This document shows, one piece after another, positions 43,263 through 51,968 of a stretch of DNA of 64,000 nt. The stretch is taken from assembly GCA_965227265.1 (NCBI GenBank), contig OZ245738.1:1240001-1304000 (forward strand), given 5' to 3'. The position numbers and the translations under genes are program-made. The notes below the pieces were generated by a model. The model was not told where the DNA came from. It searched no databases and worked only from the letters and a program-made list of their open reading frames with translations. Numbering within the stretch: the first letter of the stretch is position 1; each line of letters opens with the position of its first letter. The DNA is from UBA2336 sp965227265. GTDB taxonomy: Bacteria; Bacteroidota; Bacteroidia; Cytophagales; Cyclobacteriaceae.

Positions 43263-44504
43263 TTGTCATTTCAACAGTTTAATTTCGATGAGCGCCTACT
43301 GGATGGATTATCTTCCATGGGCTACACCAAGCCAACACCCATTCAAGAGCAGGCTATTCCTATCATCCTTGAGAAGAAAGATCTGATTGCGTGTGCGCAA
43401 ACCGGTACCGGTAAAACGGCTGCGTATATTCTTCCTATTCTGAACAATATCATTCACGCAGAGACGCGTCACCTTAATACTTTGGTGATTGCACCCACAC
43501 GCGAACTTGCACAACAGATCGATCAACAGATAGAAGGCTTTGCCTATTTTCTTGGTGTGAGCTCAATCCCTGTTTATGGTGGTGGCGATGGCGCAACCTG
43601 GGATACTCAAAAGAAAGCATTAGAAGAAGGGGCAGACATAGTCATTGCCACACCGGGACGATTGATCTCTTTGCTGGCAACAGGTGCTATCAAGCTTGAT
43701 CATCTCCAGCATTTAGTGTTGGATGAAGCTGATCGCATGCTCGACATGGGTTTTTATGATGATATCGTCCGCATCATTAATCAACTTCCTAAAGACCGGC
43801 AAACGTTATTGTTTTCGGCTACCATGCCGCCACGCATCAGAACGTTAGCAGATAAGATTCTTAAAAATCCGCAGACGGTTAACATTGCTATCTCAAAACC
43901 TGCAGAAGGCATTTTGCAGCAAGCCTATGTTGTTCATGAGCTGCAAAAGATTGAACTGCTTAAGCATATTATAAAATCAGGTGAGCACAAGAGCACGCTT
44001 ATTTTTGCATCTACAAAAGAGAATGTAAAGAAGCTTGATCAAACCCTTCACCGTATCGGGATCAAAGCGAAAGCAATCCATTCAGATCTTGAACAAAATG
44101 AACGCGAGAATATCTTGCGTGAATTCAAGAACAAACAATTATCTATTCTGATTGGAACTGATGTTTTATCACGAGGTATTGATGTTGACGGTATCGGGCT
44201 TGTTATCAATTATGATGTTCCGCCAGATCCGGAGGATTACATTCACCGTATTGGAAGAACTGCACGGGCAGAGACAACCGGAACCGCAATAACTTTTATC
44301 AATCAACTCGATCAACGTAAATTCTTCAGCATTGAAAGTCTGATCGGTAAAGAGATACCCAAGATGAGATTACCAGAAGCGTTAGGGGAAGGACCGACTT
44401 ATAGTCCGGAAGTAAACAAGGGTAAAGGAGGGAAGAAGCGCTTCAACAATAAACGCCCGGGAGGTTATAAAGGGAAGCCATCAGGCCATCGGCCTAAGCC
44501 TTAA
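43263..44504 (+). CDS. DEAD-box RNA helicase (RhlE-like)
   Basis: The 413-residue protein has all helicase motifs: Q motif (KPTPIQEQAIP), motif I AQTGTGKT at 45-52, PTRELA, TPGRL, DEAD in LVLDEADRMLDMGF, SAT, and HRIGRTAR. The C-terminal tail is basic and Gly-rich (GKGGKKRFNNKRPGGYKGKP), typical of RhlE-type helicases that bind rRNA or mRNA. The start is a TTG at 43263 (LSFQQFNFDERLLDGLSSMG); no ATG lies before the conserved Q motif. It follows the cold-shock gene terminator by 23 bases, so it must have its own promoter within that gap or use read-through. Confidence 0.94.
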   Translation: MSFQQFNFDERLLDGLSSMGYTKPTPIQEQAIPIILEKKDLIACAQTGTGKTAAYILPILNNIIHAETRHLNTLVIAPTRELAQQIDQQIEGFAYFLGVSSIPVYGGGDGATWDTQKKALEEGADIVIATPGRLISLLATGAIKLDHLQHLVLDEADRMLDMGFYDDIVRIINQLPKDRQTLLFSATMPPRIRTLADKILKNPQTVNIAISKPAEGILQQAYVVHELQKIELLKHIIKSGEHKSTLIFASTKENVKKLDQTLHRIGIKAKAIHSDLEQNERENILREFKNKQLSILIGTDVLSRGIDVDGIGLVINYDVPPDPEDYIHRIGRTARAETTGTAITFINQLDQRKFFSIESLIGKEIPKMRLPEALGEGPTYSPEVNKGKGGKKRFNNKRPGGYKGKPSGHRPKP

Positions 44505-44860
44505 GCAGTGTGCTTGTAATGCTGTTGATTTGGATGGGTCTCATCCCAATACGACATTTCGCGGATAAGTGCTTGTTCCTGAGGTGTAAAGCTGTCAGTT
44601 GACTTCATACTCTGTTCCTGAAACTCATGCAGCTTTTCCATGCTATCAAAAAAGCGTAATCTGTATTCGAAAACGACTTTGCTTCCAATAGCCTTCTTAA
44701 AATCGCGCATATTGGTGCGCTCATCAACCCAATAAAGTGCAATATTCTGCTCTCCGGACATTGACCCAGGCATAAATCCAATGCTTGAACTCTCAAGCTG
44801 ATCTAAAACCTCTTGCTCAAATCCCGGTTTGCCATGAATATACAGCGTGCTCCAGCCCAT
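44501..44860 (-). CDS. Conserved small protein of unknown function
   Basis: The 119-residue protein starts MGWSTLYIHGKPGFEQEVLD and contains ESSSIGFMPGSMSGEQNIAL, KAIGSKVVFEYRLRFFDSME and a His-rich end (NQQHYKHTA). It looks like a small alpha/beta fold, without a signal peptide. I have no family name for it. Its stop overlaps the helicase stop by 4 bases. The next 253 bases, to 45113, hold no convincing gene; a 58-codon frame there was rejected. Confidence 0.65.
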   Translation of the reverse strand: MGWSTLYIHGKPGFEQEVLDQLESSSIGFMPGSMSGEQNIALYWVDERTNMRDFKKAIGSKVVFEYRLRFFDSMEKLHEFQEQSMKSTDSFTPQEQALIREMSYWDETHPNQQHYKHTA

Positions 44861-45113
44861 ATTTAATCCTTCTCCAGCGTTATTGCCGATTTTTTATTTT
44901 GTGTAAGCGATGCGATGCAGAATAAACTTAAAAGCTTATCGTATTCTAAAAAATATTTATCAATACTACTCTGCAATCAAAAAAATCATCACTACATCCT
45001 CTTACGGATGAATGCTAAAGAGGTTACAAAGGTAACTACAATTGCTGTGGTAAATAAGTTGCAGGCTTCTAATAAAAGTCTAATTTTATAAAACCTTAGA
45101 ACCTAAATCAGGA

Positions 45114-46076
45114 ATGAATAATACCACGCTTGATAAAATGTTGGGCATTGATTATCCGATCATTGTCGCACCTATGTTCCTTATCTCTAATACAAAAATG
45201 GTAATTGCGGCTTTGCAGAATGGCGTGACTGCTGCTTTTCCGGCTTTAAACTACAGGAGTGATGCTGAGCTTAGAGCGGCAATTGCTGATATCAAGGCCG
45301 CTACTTCAAAACCTTTTGGTGTAAACCTGATTGTTAATAAATCCAATCTTAAGTATAAAGGCCAGCTCGATACGCTGGTTGAATTAAAAGTAGCGTTCAT
45401 TATCACATCCTTAGGTAATCCGAAAGAAGTGATCGACATGTGCAAGCCACTTGGTATTAAAGTGTTCTGCGATGTGGTTGATCTTGAATATGCAAAAAAA
45501 GTTGAATCGCTTGGTGCGGATGCATTAATCGCGGTTAACAACAGGGCAGGTGGTCATGCAGGAAATACTTCTCCGGAACAACTCATCACGATGCTTAAAG
45601 CTAATTGCTCGATCCCGGTAATCTCTGCGGGTGGAATTGCAACTGGTCAGGATGTTAAGCAAGCTATGGGCTGGGGTGCATCGGGTGTTTCTGTTGGAAC
45701 AATCTTTATTGCTTGTGATGAAGCCGATATAACAGCTGAGTATAAACAGGCAATGGTCGATTATGGAGAGAAGGATATTGTTAGGACCACTAAATTATCA
45801 GGATCTGCATTAACTGTGATCAATACTCCCTATGTTCAACAGCTTGGCACAAAGGCTAATTTCTTGGAGCGAATGTTAAATCAAAATAAACGGCTCAAGA
45901 AGTATGTAAAAATGCTGCTTGCCTTCAGGGGAATGAAAGCAGTAGAAAAGGCTGCTTTTGGCGCTACCTATAAAACAGTCTGGTGTGCCGGCCCTGCTAT
46001 TGAGCATGTGAAAAGCGTTCGGCCGATGGCTGAAATTGTCAGGACGCTAACCCGCGAATATGATCAGGCTAAGTAG
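45114..46076 (+). CDS. FMN-dependent nitronate monooxygenase-type oxidoreductase
   Basis: The 320-residue TIM-barrel protein matches the 2-nitropropane dioxygenase family. LGIDYPIIVAPMFLISNTKM leads, followed by FGVNLIVNKSN, GADALIAVNNRAGGHAGN and PVISAGGIATGQDVKQAM. The end, WGASGVSVGTIFIACDEAD, is the phosphate-binding part for FMN. The family includes nitronate monooxygenases and enoyl-ACP reductase FabK; the AGGHAGN motif with its His favours the monooxygenase class I. The methyltransferase gene follows after 8 bases, so they form a pair. Confidence 0.87.
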   Translation: MNNTTLDKMLGIDYPIIVAPMFLISNTKMVIAALQNGVTAAFPALNYRSDAELRAAIADIKAATSKPFGVNLIVNKSNLKYKGQLDTLVELKVAFIITSLGNPKEVIDMCKPLGIKVFCDVVDLEYAKKVESLGADALIAVNNRAGGHAGNTSPEQLITMLKANCSIPVISAGGIATGQDVKQAMGWGASGVSVGTIFIACDEADITAEYKQAMVDYGEKDIVRTTKLSGSALTVINTPYVQQLGTKANFLERMLNQNKRLKKYVKMLLAFRGMKAVEKAAFGATYKTVWCAGPAIEHVKSVRPMAEIVRTLTREYDQAK

Positions 46077-46084
46077 CAGTAACC

Positions 46085-46840
46085 ATGAATGAAGAAAAAC
46101 ATTGGGATAGGATCGGTAGCGGTTACGATGATGAAATATTCGATGTTTTTAAAAGTGATCGTAAGAAAGTCCTACCTACGTTTTTCAAAAAACATAGGAA
46201 GAAAAGTGGTATCGCCATAGATTTTGGTTGTGGTACAGGAAAATCATTTGAATACATCTCACCGTTATTTAAAAAAGTAGTTGCTGTAGATATTTCAAAA
46301 GAGCTTCTGGATCAGGCAGGCAAACGGCCTTTTAAAAACATAGAGCTTAAGCAACTTGATTTAACCTTATCTAAACTTTCATTGCCCAAAGCAGACTTTG
46401 CTTTTTGCTGCAATGTTGCCATGCTTCCGGAAATCGAGAAAACGCATACTATAATTAAGAATATTCAGAAGTCATTGAAACCTGGTGGAACAGCGTTGAT
46501 TGTATTACCAGCTTTAGAATCTGTTTTGTATTCGTCCTGGAGATTGATTGAAGTATATAAAAAAGAAGGTATTGATATCAATGATATTCCGGATTCAGAA
46601 TTTCATTATCTGAAAGCAAGCAAACGCAGACTGGTAGAAGGAATTATTTATATTGACGATGTTCCCACGAAACATTTCACGCGACCAGAACTGGATGTTG
46701 TTATCAGAGACGCAAGACTTACACTAACAAAAATTGAAAAAGTAGAGTACTCGTGGAATACCGAACTTTCGTCACCACCACGATGGTTGAAAGATCCATA
46801 CCCTTGGGATTGGTTGGTAGAGTGTAAAAAGGAGAGTTAG
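46085..46840 (+). CDS. Class I SAM-dependent methyltransferase
   Basis: The 251-residue protein has the SAM-binding Rossmann core: motif I IAIDFGCGTGKSFEYI, motif II VVAVDISKELLDQA and the post-motif ADFAFCCNVAMLPEIEKTHT. The C-terminal half (KASKRRLVEGIIYIDDVPTK, YSWNTELSSPPRWLKDPYPW) is not assignable to a known substrate class. It lies 8 bases after the nitronate monooxygenase gene and is convergent with the DUF6265 gene. The methyl acceptor is unknown. Confidence 0.85.
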   Translation: MNEEKHWDRIGSGYDDEIFDVFKSDRKKVLPTFFKKHRKKSGIAIDFGCGTGKSFEYISPLFKKVVAVDISKELLDQAGKRPFKNIELKQLDLTLSKLSLPKADFAFCCNVAMLPEIEKTHTIIKNIQKSLKPGGTALIVLPALESVLYSSWRLIEVYKKEGIDINDIPDSEFHYLKASKRRLVEGIIYIDDVPTKHFTRPELDVVIRDARLTLTKIEKVEYSWNTELSSPPRWLKDPYPWDWLVECKKES

Positions 46841-46851
46841 AGTAGGTAGAT

Positions 46852-47322
46852 CTAATCTTTTTTTACGTAGAGATAATCAAAATACTTTCCATTTCCAGAG
46901 ATCGTTGCTTTCAGTTGATTACCGGTCAATTGATAGACAATCTTTTTCGGAAAGTCATGCTCGGCATTCTCGCACACAAATCCATTCGCAGACAATGATG
47001 TTACTTTAAAGTAAACAGGCTGCTTATTTTGTGGAACATCCGCTACGTAATAGATCGAATTTTCTTTGATGAGCAAGGTAGTTCGTTCCACAAAAACGGT
47101 GTCTCCGTTTTGAGTTGTTGTCGCTTGACCCTTCATTTCATAGTCCCCTGATTTATTCCACTGCTCTATCAACGCCTGACCTGGTTTTGTAATATTAGTC
47201 TGAGTCCAGGCGCCATTAAGCCAATAGAGCTTTTCAAACTCAGCGTTAATTCCATCCTTATTTTGAGCGAATGAAACAAGTGGAAGAAGGATTAACGTAG
47301 TCAATGCAATGTGCTTAATCAT
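46852..47322 (-). CDS. Secreted DUF6265-type protein
   Basis: The 156-residue protein has a signal peptide (MIKHIALTTLILLPLVSFAQ). The beta-barrel-like domain has the typical FEKLYWLNGAWTQTNITKPG, EQWNKSGDYEMKGQATTTQN, VFVERTTLLIKENSIYYVAD and CENAEHDFPKKIVYQL. This is the lipocalin-like DUF6265 pattern (W-x-x-G-x-W plus a late E-x-x-H-D-F-P). Function is unknown. It stands alone, with the small lysine-rich gene upstream on the same strand. Confidence 0.82.
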   Translation of the reverse strand: MIKHIALTTLILLPLVSFAQNKDGINAEFEKLYWLNGAWTQTNITKPGQALIEQWNKSGDYEMKGQATTTQNGDTVFVERTTLLIKENSIYYVADVPQNKQPVYFKVTSLSANGFVCENAEHDFPKKIVYQLTGNQLKATISGNGKYFDYLYVKKD

Positions 47323-47344
47323 ATTACATAGAGATTAATAAAAA

Positions 47345-47362
47345 GGGCGCTTTGCAGCGCCC
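47345..47362 (-). terminator. Terminator of the lysine-rich small gene
   Basis: GGGCGC (47345-47350) pairs with GCGCCC (47357-47362). On the minus strand the stem is followed by TTTT. It lies 9 bases after the stop of the gene at 47371, which supports that gene being real. Confidence 0.85.
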
Positions 47363-47370
47363 GTAATAAG

Positions 47371-47469
47371 TTAGTTACCTTTTTTGGCTTTCTTCTCAGC
47401 CCGTTTTTCTTTTAAGGTTTTAACCGGCTTTTTTTTGTCCTCTTTACGTTTGTCTTCTCCTTTTGCCAT
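47371..47469 (-). CDS. 32-residue lysine-rich protein
   Basis: The frame encodes MAKGEDKRKEDKKKPVKTLK then EKRAEKKAKKGN, of which about half is Lys. It has a strong terminator 9 bases downstream and an AT-rich upstream region, so it is a transcribed unit. Very small basic proteins of the MAKG type occur in many Bacteroidota and may bind RNA or ribosomes; this is a guess from composition. Confidence 0.6.
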   Translation of the reverse strand: MAKGEDKRKEDKKKPVKTLKEKRAEKKAKKGN

Positions 47470-47606
47470 AACGTTAAATTTAGATTTTCCTAAAAGTATG
47501 AAAAAAAGGCTCATGCTGTCAATAGAGCCAGAAATTCAAAAAATCAAATTTCTAATAGGGTGAGGCAATTCGACTCTGAATATCATATCTTTACTCCGAT
47601 TGTGTA

Positions 47607-49277
47607 ATGACTCCAACTATCTATAAACCTATGAGACCTACCTATTACCTGAGCATACTTTTTATATGCTTGTTGTCCTTTACTGCCTACGCGAATGATA
47701 TAGCAGTTAGTAATGCAAGCCTCACGGGGCAAGATGCAGCTGCCGATTTTACGCTTGTAAGATTCGATGTTAACTGGAGCAACTCTTGGCGGACTAACTC
47801 AGGCCCTTCAAACTGGGATGCGGCCTGGATTTTTGTGAAGTTTAGAATAGAAGGAGGAGCAGGTTGTACTCCAGGCGGCTGGCAACATGCCACTTTAAGC
47901 GCTACTAACGGAGACCATTCTGTCACTGGTAATAATGGGGTAGTTCCAAGCATTAACTCTTCAGCCGATGGAAGAGGGGTTTTTATCTACCGGGCAGCAA
48001 ACGGATCGGGTAACATTGACTGGGACCAGGTTTTATTGCGTTGGAACTACGGAGCGGATGGAGTACTTGACAATTGCAATGTTTCTGTAAAAGTATTTGC
48101 AGTGGAGATGGTTTATGTGCCGCAAGGAAACTTCTATGCTGGCGATAACTCACTTGGAGGCTTGGCAGGTCAATTCGAAGCGGGTGCTACAAGCGCAGCT
48201 TTTTTAGTAACCAGTGAAGGTAGTTTAACACTGGGAGGATCAGGTGGCGGATCATTAGGAAACAATAATGCAGCCGGAATGTCTACTCCTGATGATTTCA
48301 ACGATGCAGCAACTCAAACTTTGCCAGCTGCATTTCCAAAAGGATTTGCTGCGTTTTATTCTATGAAATATGAAATCAGCCAGGAGCAATATTCTGAATT
48401 TTTAAATGTGCTTACGCCAACGCAACAATTAGCACGACATGGAGCAACGGTAGTGAATCGATATATAAACAACGGTGGTACGCCACCGAACAGAAATGGT
48501 ATTAAATGCCGGACGTTACCGATAGTTGCAACTAGTGTTGTTGGGGTTTATGCTTCTGATCTTGACAATGATAATATTTTTAATGAAACAAATGATGGCC
48601 AAAACATTGCCTGTAATTATTTAAGTGTAATGGATCTTATGGCTTACTACGATTGGTCGGGCCTAAGAGTGATGACCGAACTGGAACTTGAAAAAGCAAT
48701 GCGCGGAACATTACCGGGTATTGCCGGAGAATACGCATGGGGATCTACTACTATTTATGGCGGATCGTACTCACCCTTAATCAATCCTGGAGCAGGTAAC
48801 GAATTACCAACCACACCCAGTACAACACTTGGTAATGCTGCATATAATGCAACAGCCAATGCACTTGGAGGACCCTTCCGCGTAGGAATATTTGCAACTG
48901 CGACTTCTTCACGAGTTGATGCTGGTGCAACGTATTATGGTATTATGGAGATGACTGGAAATGTCTGGGAAACACCTGTTGGTGTTGGTAACGTTGCTGG
49001 CAGATCATACACAGGACTTCATGGAAATGGCTTATTGAGCGCAGCGGGTTTCGCCAATGTCGATAACTGGCCAGGTGCTAATGGAAATTCAAACTGGGGA
49101 GCAACAAATGCTGGTACAAACACTGGCTCAACTCAAGCAGCGGGAATGGGATTTAGAGCAGGAACCTGGAATGACAATAACTGGCTAAGGACCTCCGACC
49201 GGTCTTACCCTGCATGGAATGGTGTTAACACCCGGGAACTTCGTCAAGGTGGAAGAGGTGTTAGAACAGCTCCATAA
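47607..49277 (+). CDS. Secreted FGE/SUMF1-fold protein without catalytic cysteines
   Basis: The product (556 residues from 47607, or 548 from the ATG at 47631, which is the cleaner signal-peptide start MRPTYYLSILFICLLSFTAYA) has an N-terminal beta domain (residues about 30-160, WDAAWIFVKFRIEGGAGC). The FGE-sulfatase fold follows: AVEMVYVPQGNFYAGDNS, AFYSMKYEISQEQYSEFLNV, MDLMAYYDWSGLRVMTELEL, GGRGVRTAP. FGE enzymes need two C-terminal Cys that bind copper. The matching region (GMGFRAGTWNDNNWLRTSDR) has none, so this is probably a binding or structural protein. A near-consensus -7 box (TATCTTTA) is at 47586-47593. The repeat protein gene starts 11 bases after it, so the two form an operon. Confidence 0.85.
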   Translation: MTPTIYKPMRPTYYLSILFICLLSFTAYANDIAVSNASLTGQDAAADFTLVRFDVNWSNSWRTNSGPSNWDAAWIFVKFRIEGGAGCTPGGWQHATLSATNGDHSVTGNNGVVPSINSSADGRGVFIYRAANGSGNIDWDQVLLRWNYGADGVLDNCNVSVKVFAVEMVYVPQGNFYAGDNSLGGLAGQFEAGATSAAFLVTSEGSLTLGGSGGGSLGNNNAAGMSTPDDFNDAATQTLPAAFPKGFAAFYSMKYEISQEQYSEFLNVLTPTQQLARHGATVVNRYINNGGTPPNRNGIKCRTLPIVATSVVGVYASDLDNDNIFNETNDGQNIACNYLSVMDLMAYYDWSGLRVMTELELEKAMRGTLPGIAGEYAWGSTTIYGGSYSPLINPGAGNELPTTPSTTLGNAAYNATANALGGPFRVGIFATATSSRVDAGATYYGIMEMTGNVWETPVGVGNVAGRSYTGLHGNGLLSAAGFANVDNWPGANGNSNWGATNAGTNTGSTQAAGMGFRAGTWNDNNWLRTSDRSYPAWNGVNTRELRQGGRGVRTAP

Positions 49278-49288
49278 ATAGCCTTTAC

Positions 49289-51967
49289 TTGAAAGCATTG
49301 CGCTTATTGCTGATCGGGTTTTTTACCTGCATTACAAGCCAATTACTGTATGCACAGTTTTCGGGCGGAAGTAATGACGGGCATGCCACGTCTGCGATTT
49401 GCGCTGTAGCGTTAAATGGCTCTTCGGTTTTCACGTTAAGTCCAATAACCGGGCCTTCCACGTTTTGCAGCTTTGCATCAGAGAGCTACACGGTAACAGC
49501 GGGAGGAACTAATCCAGAAACAACTTTTACATGGAGTGTGCCGGCTGGTGCAACCATCCTTAGCGGACAAGGAACGAATACAATTCTTGTTTCTTTTGGT
49601 AATACAAATGGTAACGTTTCGGTTAATCTTACAAATTCTTGTCAGTTACTTTCGTCATCACTTCCGGTAAGTGCAACGAGTTGTACAATGTTTGCAGGCG
49701 GATCGAATGATGGTTTCTCAACAGCACGTAACTGTGCTACGAACTTAACGGGGGCTTCAGTATTCACAACAAGTCCGATAGCAGGATCCTCAACGTTTTG
49801 CAATTTCGCTACAGAAACGTATTCAATTGTTGTGGGAGGCGCAACGCCTACTACAACGTATACCTGGTCGGTACCGCCTGGAGCAACAATAGCAAGCGGA
49901 CAGGGTACAACAACTATTCTTGTAACGTTTGCTTCTACTGGCGGAAATATTAGCGTAGATGTAAGCAATGAATGTCAAACACAATCTGTCTCGTTACCTG
50001 TTTCATCTACAGTTTGTCAGTTTTATTCTGGCGGATCAAATGATGGGTTCACCAGCATTCGAAACTGTGCAACCAATTTGAATGGAGGTTCTGTATTCCT
50101 GGCTAATCCTATCGTTGGACCAGCGACATTCTGTAACTTCGCAAGTGAGGCGTATTCCATTAATGTTAGCGGACTTACCCCAACTACAACGTACACTTGG
50201 AGTGTCCCTGCGGGCGCGACAATAACAAGTGGCCAGGGTACAAACACAATATTAGTAACATTTGCCACTACAGCCGGATCGATAAGCGTTGATATTAGCA
50301 ACGAATGTCAAACACTTACCAGATCACTTCCTGTTTCTCCGACAAGCTGTACGTTTTATAGTGGCGGTGTTAATGACGGGTTTGCGGCTCTGCAAAATTG
50401 TGCCACCAATCTTAACGGTGGATCAACTTTTATTCCGGGTGCAATAATTGGCTCTTCAACGTTTTGTGCTTTTGCATCTGAATCATTCAGCATTAATGTT
50501 GCAGGCGCACTTTCGAATACAGGTTACGCATGGACTGTTCCGACCGGAGCAACGATCTTGAGCGGCCAGGGAACAAATACTATTCTGGTTGCGTTTGGAG
50601 GTACTTCAGGAAACGTTGCGGTCGCCATTAGTAATGAATGTGAAACCATTAATGTTTCCTTACCTGTTTCAGTAACGAGCTGCACGTTCTATGCTGGAGG
50701 ATCAAATGACGGATTCAGTACTTCAAGAAATTGTGTCAGTAGCTTAAATGGTGGTTCAGGATTTATTCCTGGTCCGATTGTAGGGCCTGCAACGTTCTGT
50801 CAATTGTCTAGTGAATCATACACAATAACAGTAGCAGGAGCAAATGCTACAACGACCTATACTTGGTCGGTACCAGCAGGAGCTACCATTGTGAGCGGAC
50901 AAGGTACAGCCACCATTCTCGTTCAATTTGGAACTGCCAGTGGAAATGTAAGTGTAACGATTGGCAATGAGTGTGAATCCATTCCGTTGGCTTTCCCAGT
51001 AACGTCAACAAGTTGTGTGTTTTACGCAGGAGGATCGAATGATGGATTCAGTACGACAAGGAATTGTATTAGTAGTTTAAATGGTGGCTCTGGTTTTATT
51101 CCAGGACCGATTACCGGCCCTTCAACATTCTGCCAATCGTCTACTGAATCGTATACTATTGTTGTGGCTGGCGCAAGCGTTACAACCACTTATGCTTGGA
51201 CAGTGCCGACAGGAGCAACAATCCTCAGCGGACAAGGTACAGCTACAATTCTCGTTCAATTTGGAACGGGTGGTGGAAACATAGGTGTAACGGTTGCCAA
51301 TGAATGTGAATCAATTCTTAGGTCATTACCGGTAAGTGTTACGAGTTGCGTGTTTTATGCAGGCGGATCAAGTGATGGATTCAGCGTAACTACTGTGTTG
51401 AATGTTCCTTTACCGGTCGAACTTATCTCCTTTACCGGAATAGAAGAGTCAGGTGTGGTGCAGCTTCAATGGGTTACAGAATCAGAATTAAATAACGATT
51501 TCTTTATAGTAGAGAGATCTCCGAATGGCAAAGACTTTAATCCGGTTGCAAAGATTACAGGTTCAGGCACAACAAATGAGCAGCATACTTACTTGGCCAG
51601 CGATAATTTTCCATACGTTGGAATTTCTTACTATAGATTAATGCAGCAGGATTTTGATAAAAGCATTAATTATTCAAAAATAATTTCGGTTCAGGTTAAG
51701 GCTAATGAGCAACACCGCGCGAGTATATTCCCTGATCCAGCTATTAAACGAGATGAATTATACATACGTTGCTATAATCAAATCGATGAAATAGTTACCA
51801 TTAACTACATCGATTCAAAGGGAATGAGTGTGCGCTCAGAAAGCTTTAACCTTGTGACAGGTTATAATGAAGTCAGACTATCACCAGATTTTAAAACAGG
51901 CGGAGTGTATATTCTAATACTGAAAACTCACGCTGGATTAAAAACTTTCCGGATCGCAGTTCCTTAA
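49289..51967 (+). CDS. Giant repeat protein with T9SS sorting domain
   Basis: The 892-residue secreted protein starts at a TTG (49289), giving the signal peptide LKALRLLLIGFFTCITSQLL. Six near-identical ~111-residue units begin at the Phe codons 49358, 49691, 50021, 50354, 50687 and 51020, with a seventh partial at 51353. Each unit has a Cys-containing GGSNDGFSTSRNC segment and then an Ig/PKD-like part, TTTYTWSVPAGATI with SGQGTNTILVTFATT, ending SNECQTLTRSLPVSPTSC. The C-terminal 175 residues begin VPLPVELISFTGIEESGVVQ and end in a T9SS type A-like sorting domain (NEVRLSPDFKTGGVYILILK). It is probably an adhesin or surface-layer component; ligand unknown. Confidence 0.88.
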   Translation: MKALRLLLIGFFTCITSQLLYAQFSGGSNDGHATSAICAVALNGSSVFTLSPITGPSTFCSFASESYTVTAGGTNPETTFTWSVPAGATILSGQGTNTILVSFGNTNGNVSVNLTNSCQLLSSSLPVSATSCTMFAGGSNDGFSTARNCATNLTGASVFTTSPIAGSSTFCNFATETYSIVVGGATPTTTYTWSVPPGATIASGQGTTTILVTFASTGGNISVDVSNECQTQSVSLPVSSTVCQFYSGGSNDGFTSIRNCATNLNGGSVFLANPIVGPATFCNFASEAYSINVSGLTPTTTYTWSVPAGATITSGQGTNTILVTFATTAGSISVDISNECQTLTRSLPVSPTSCTFYSGGVNDGFAALQNCATNLNGGSTFIPGAIIGSSTFCAFASESFSINVAGALSNTGYAWTVPTGATILSGQGTNTILVAFGGTSGNVAVAISNECETINVSLPVSVTSCTFYAGGSNDGFSTSRNCVSSLNGGSGFIPGPIVGPATFCQLSSESYTITVAGANATTTYTWSVPAGATIVSGQGTATILVQFGTASGNVSVTIGNECESIPLAFPVTSTSCVFYAGGSNDGFSTTRNCISSLNGGSGFIPGPITGPSTFCQSSTESYTIVVAGASVTTTYAWTVPTGATILSGQGTATILVQFGTGGGNIGVTVANECESILRSLPVSVTSCVFYAGGSSDGFSVTTVLNVPLPVELISFTGIEESGVVQLQWVTESELNNDFFIVERSPNGKDFNPVAKITGSGTTNEQHTYLASDNFPYVGISYYRLMQQDFDKSINYSKIISVQVKANEQHRASIFPDPAIKRDELYIRCYNQIDEIVTINYIDSKGMSVRSESFNLVTGYNEVRLSPDFKTGGVYILILKTHAGLKTFRIAVP
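49358..51352 (+). repeat. Six tandem ~333-bp coding repeats
   Basis: Units start at 49358, 49691, 50021, 50354, 50687 and 51020 and are 330-333 bases long. Units 5 and 6 are the closest pair (shared GGSNDGFST and NGGSGFIPGPI), suggesting a recent duplication. The partial unit at 51353 keeps only the first 12 residues. Confidence 0.9.
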
Positions 51968-51968
51968 C

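Noticed and set aside
44914..45090. 58-codon + strand frame in the gap before the nitronate monooxygenase
   Set aside because: The composition is AT-driven, with no signal or motif and no promoter. It is open by chance.
49642..50301. Long open frames on the opposite strand of the repeat protein
   Set aside because: They mirror the repeats and have no start context. They are shadows caused by the repeated Thr/Val-rich coding sequence.
49358..51352. Tandem repeats as a CRISPR or mobile element
   Set aside because: They are 333-bp in-frame protein repeats with no spacers, terminal inverted repeats or transposase.
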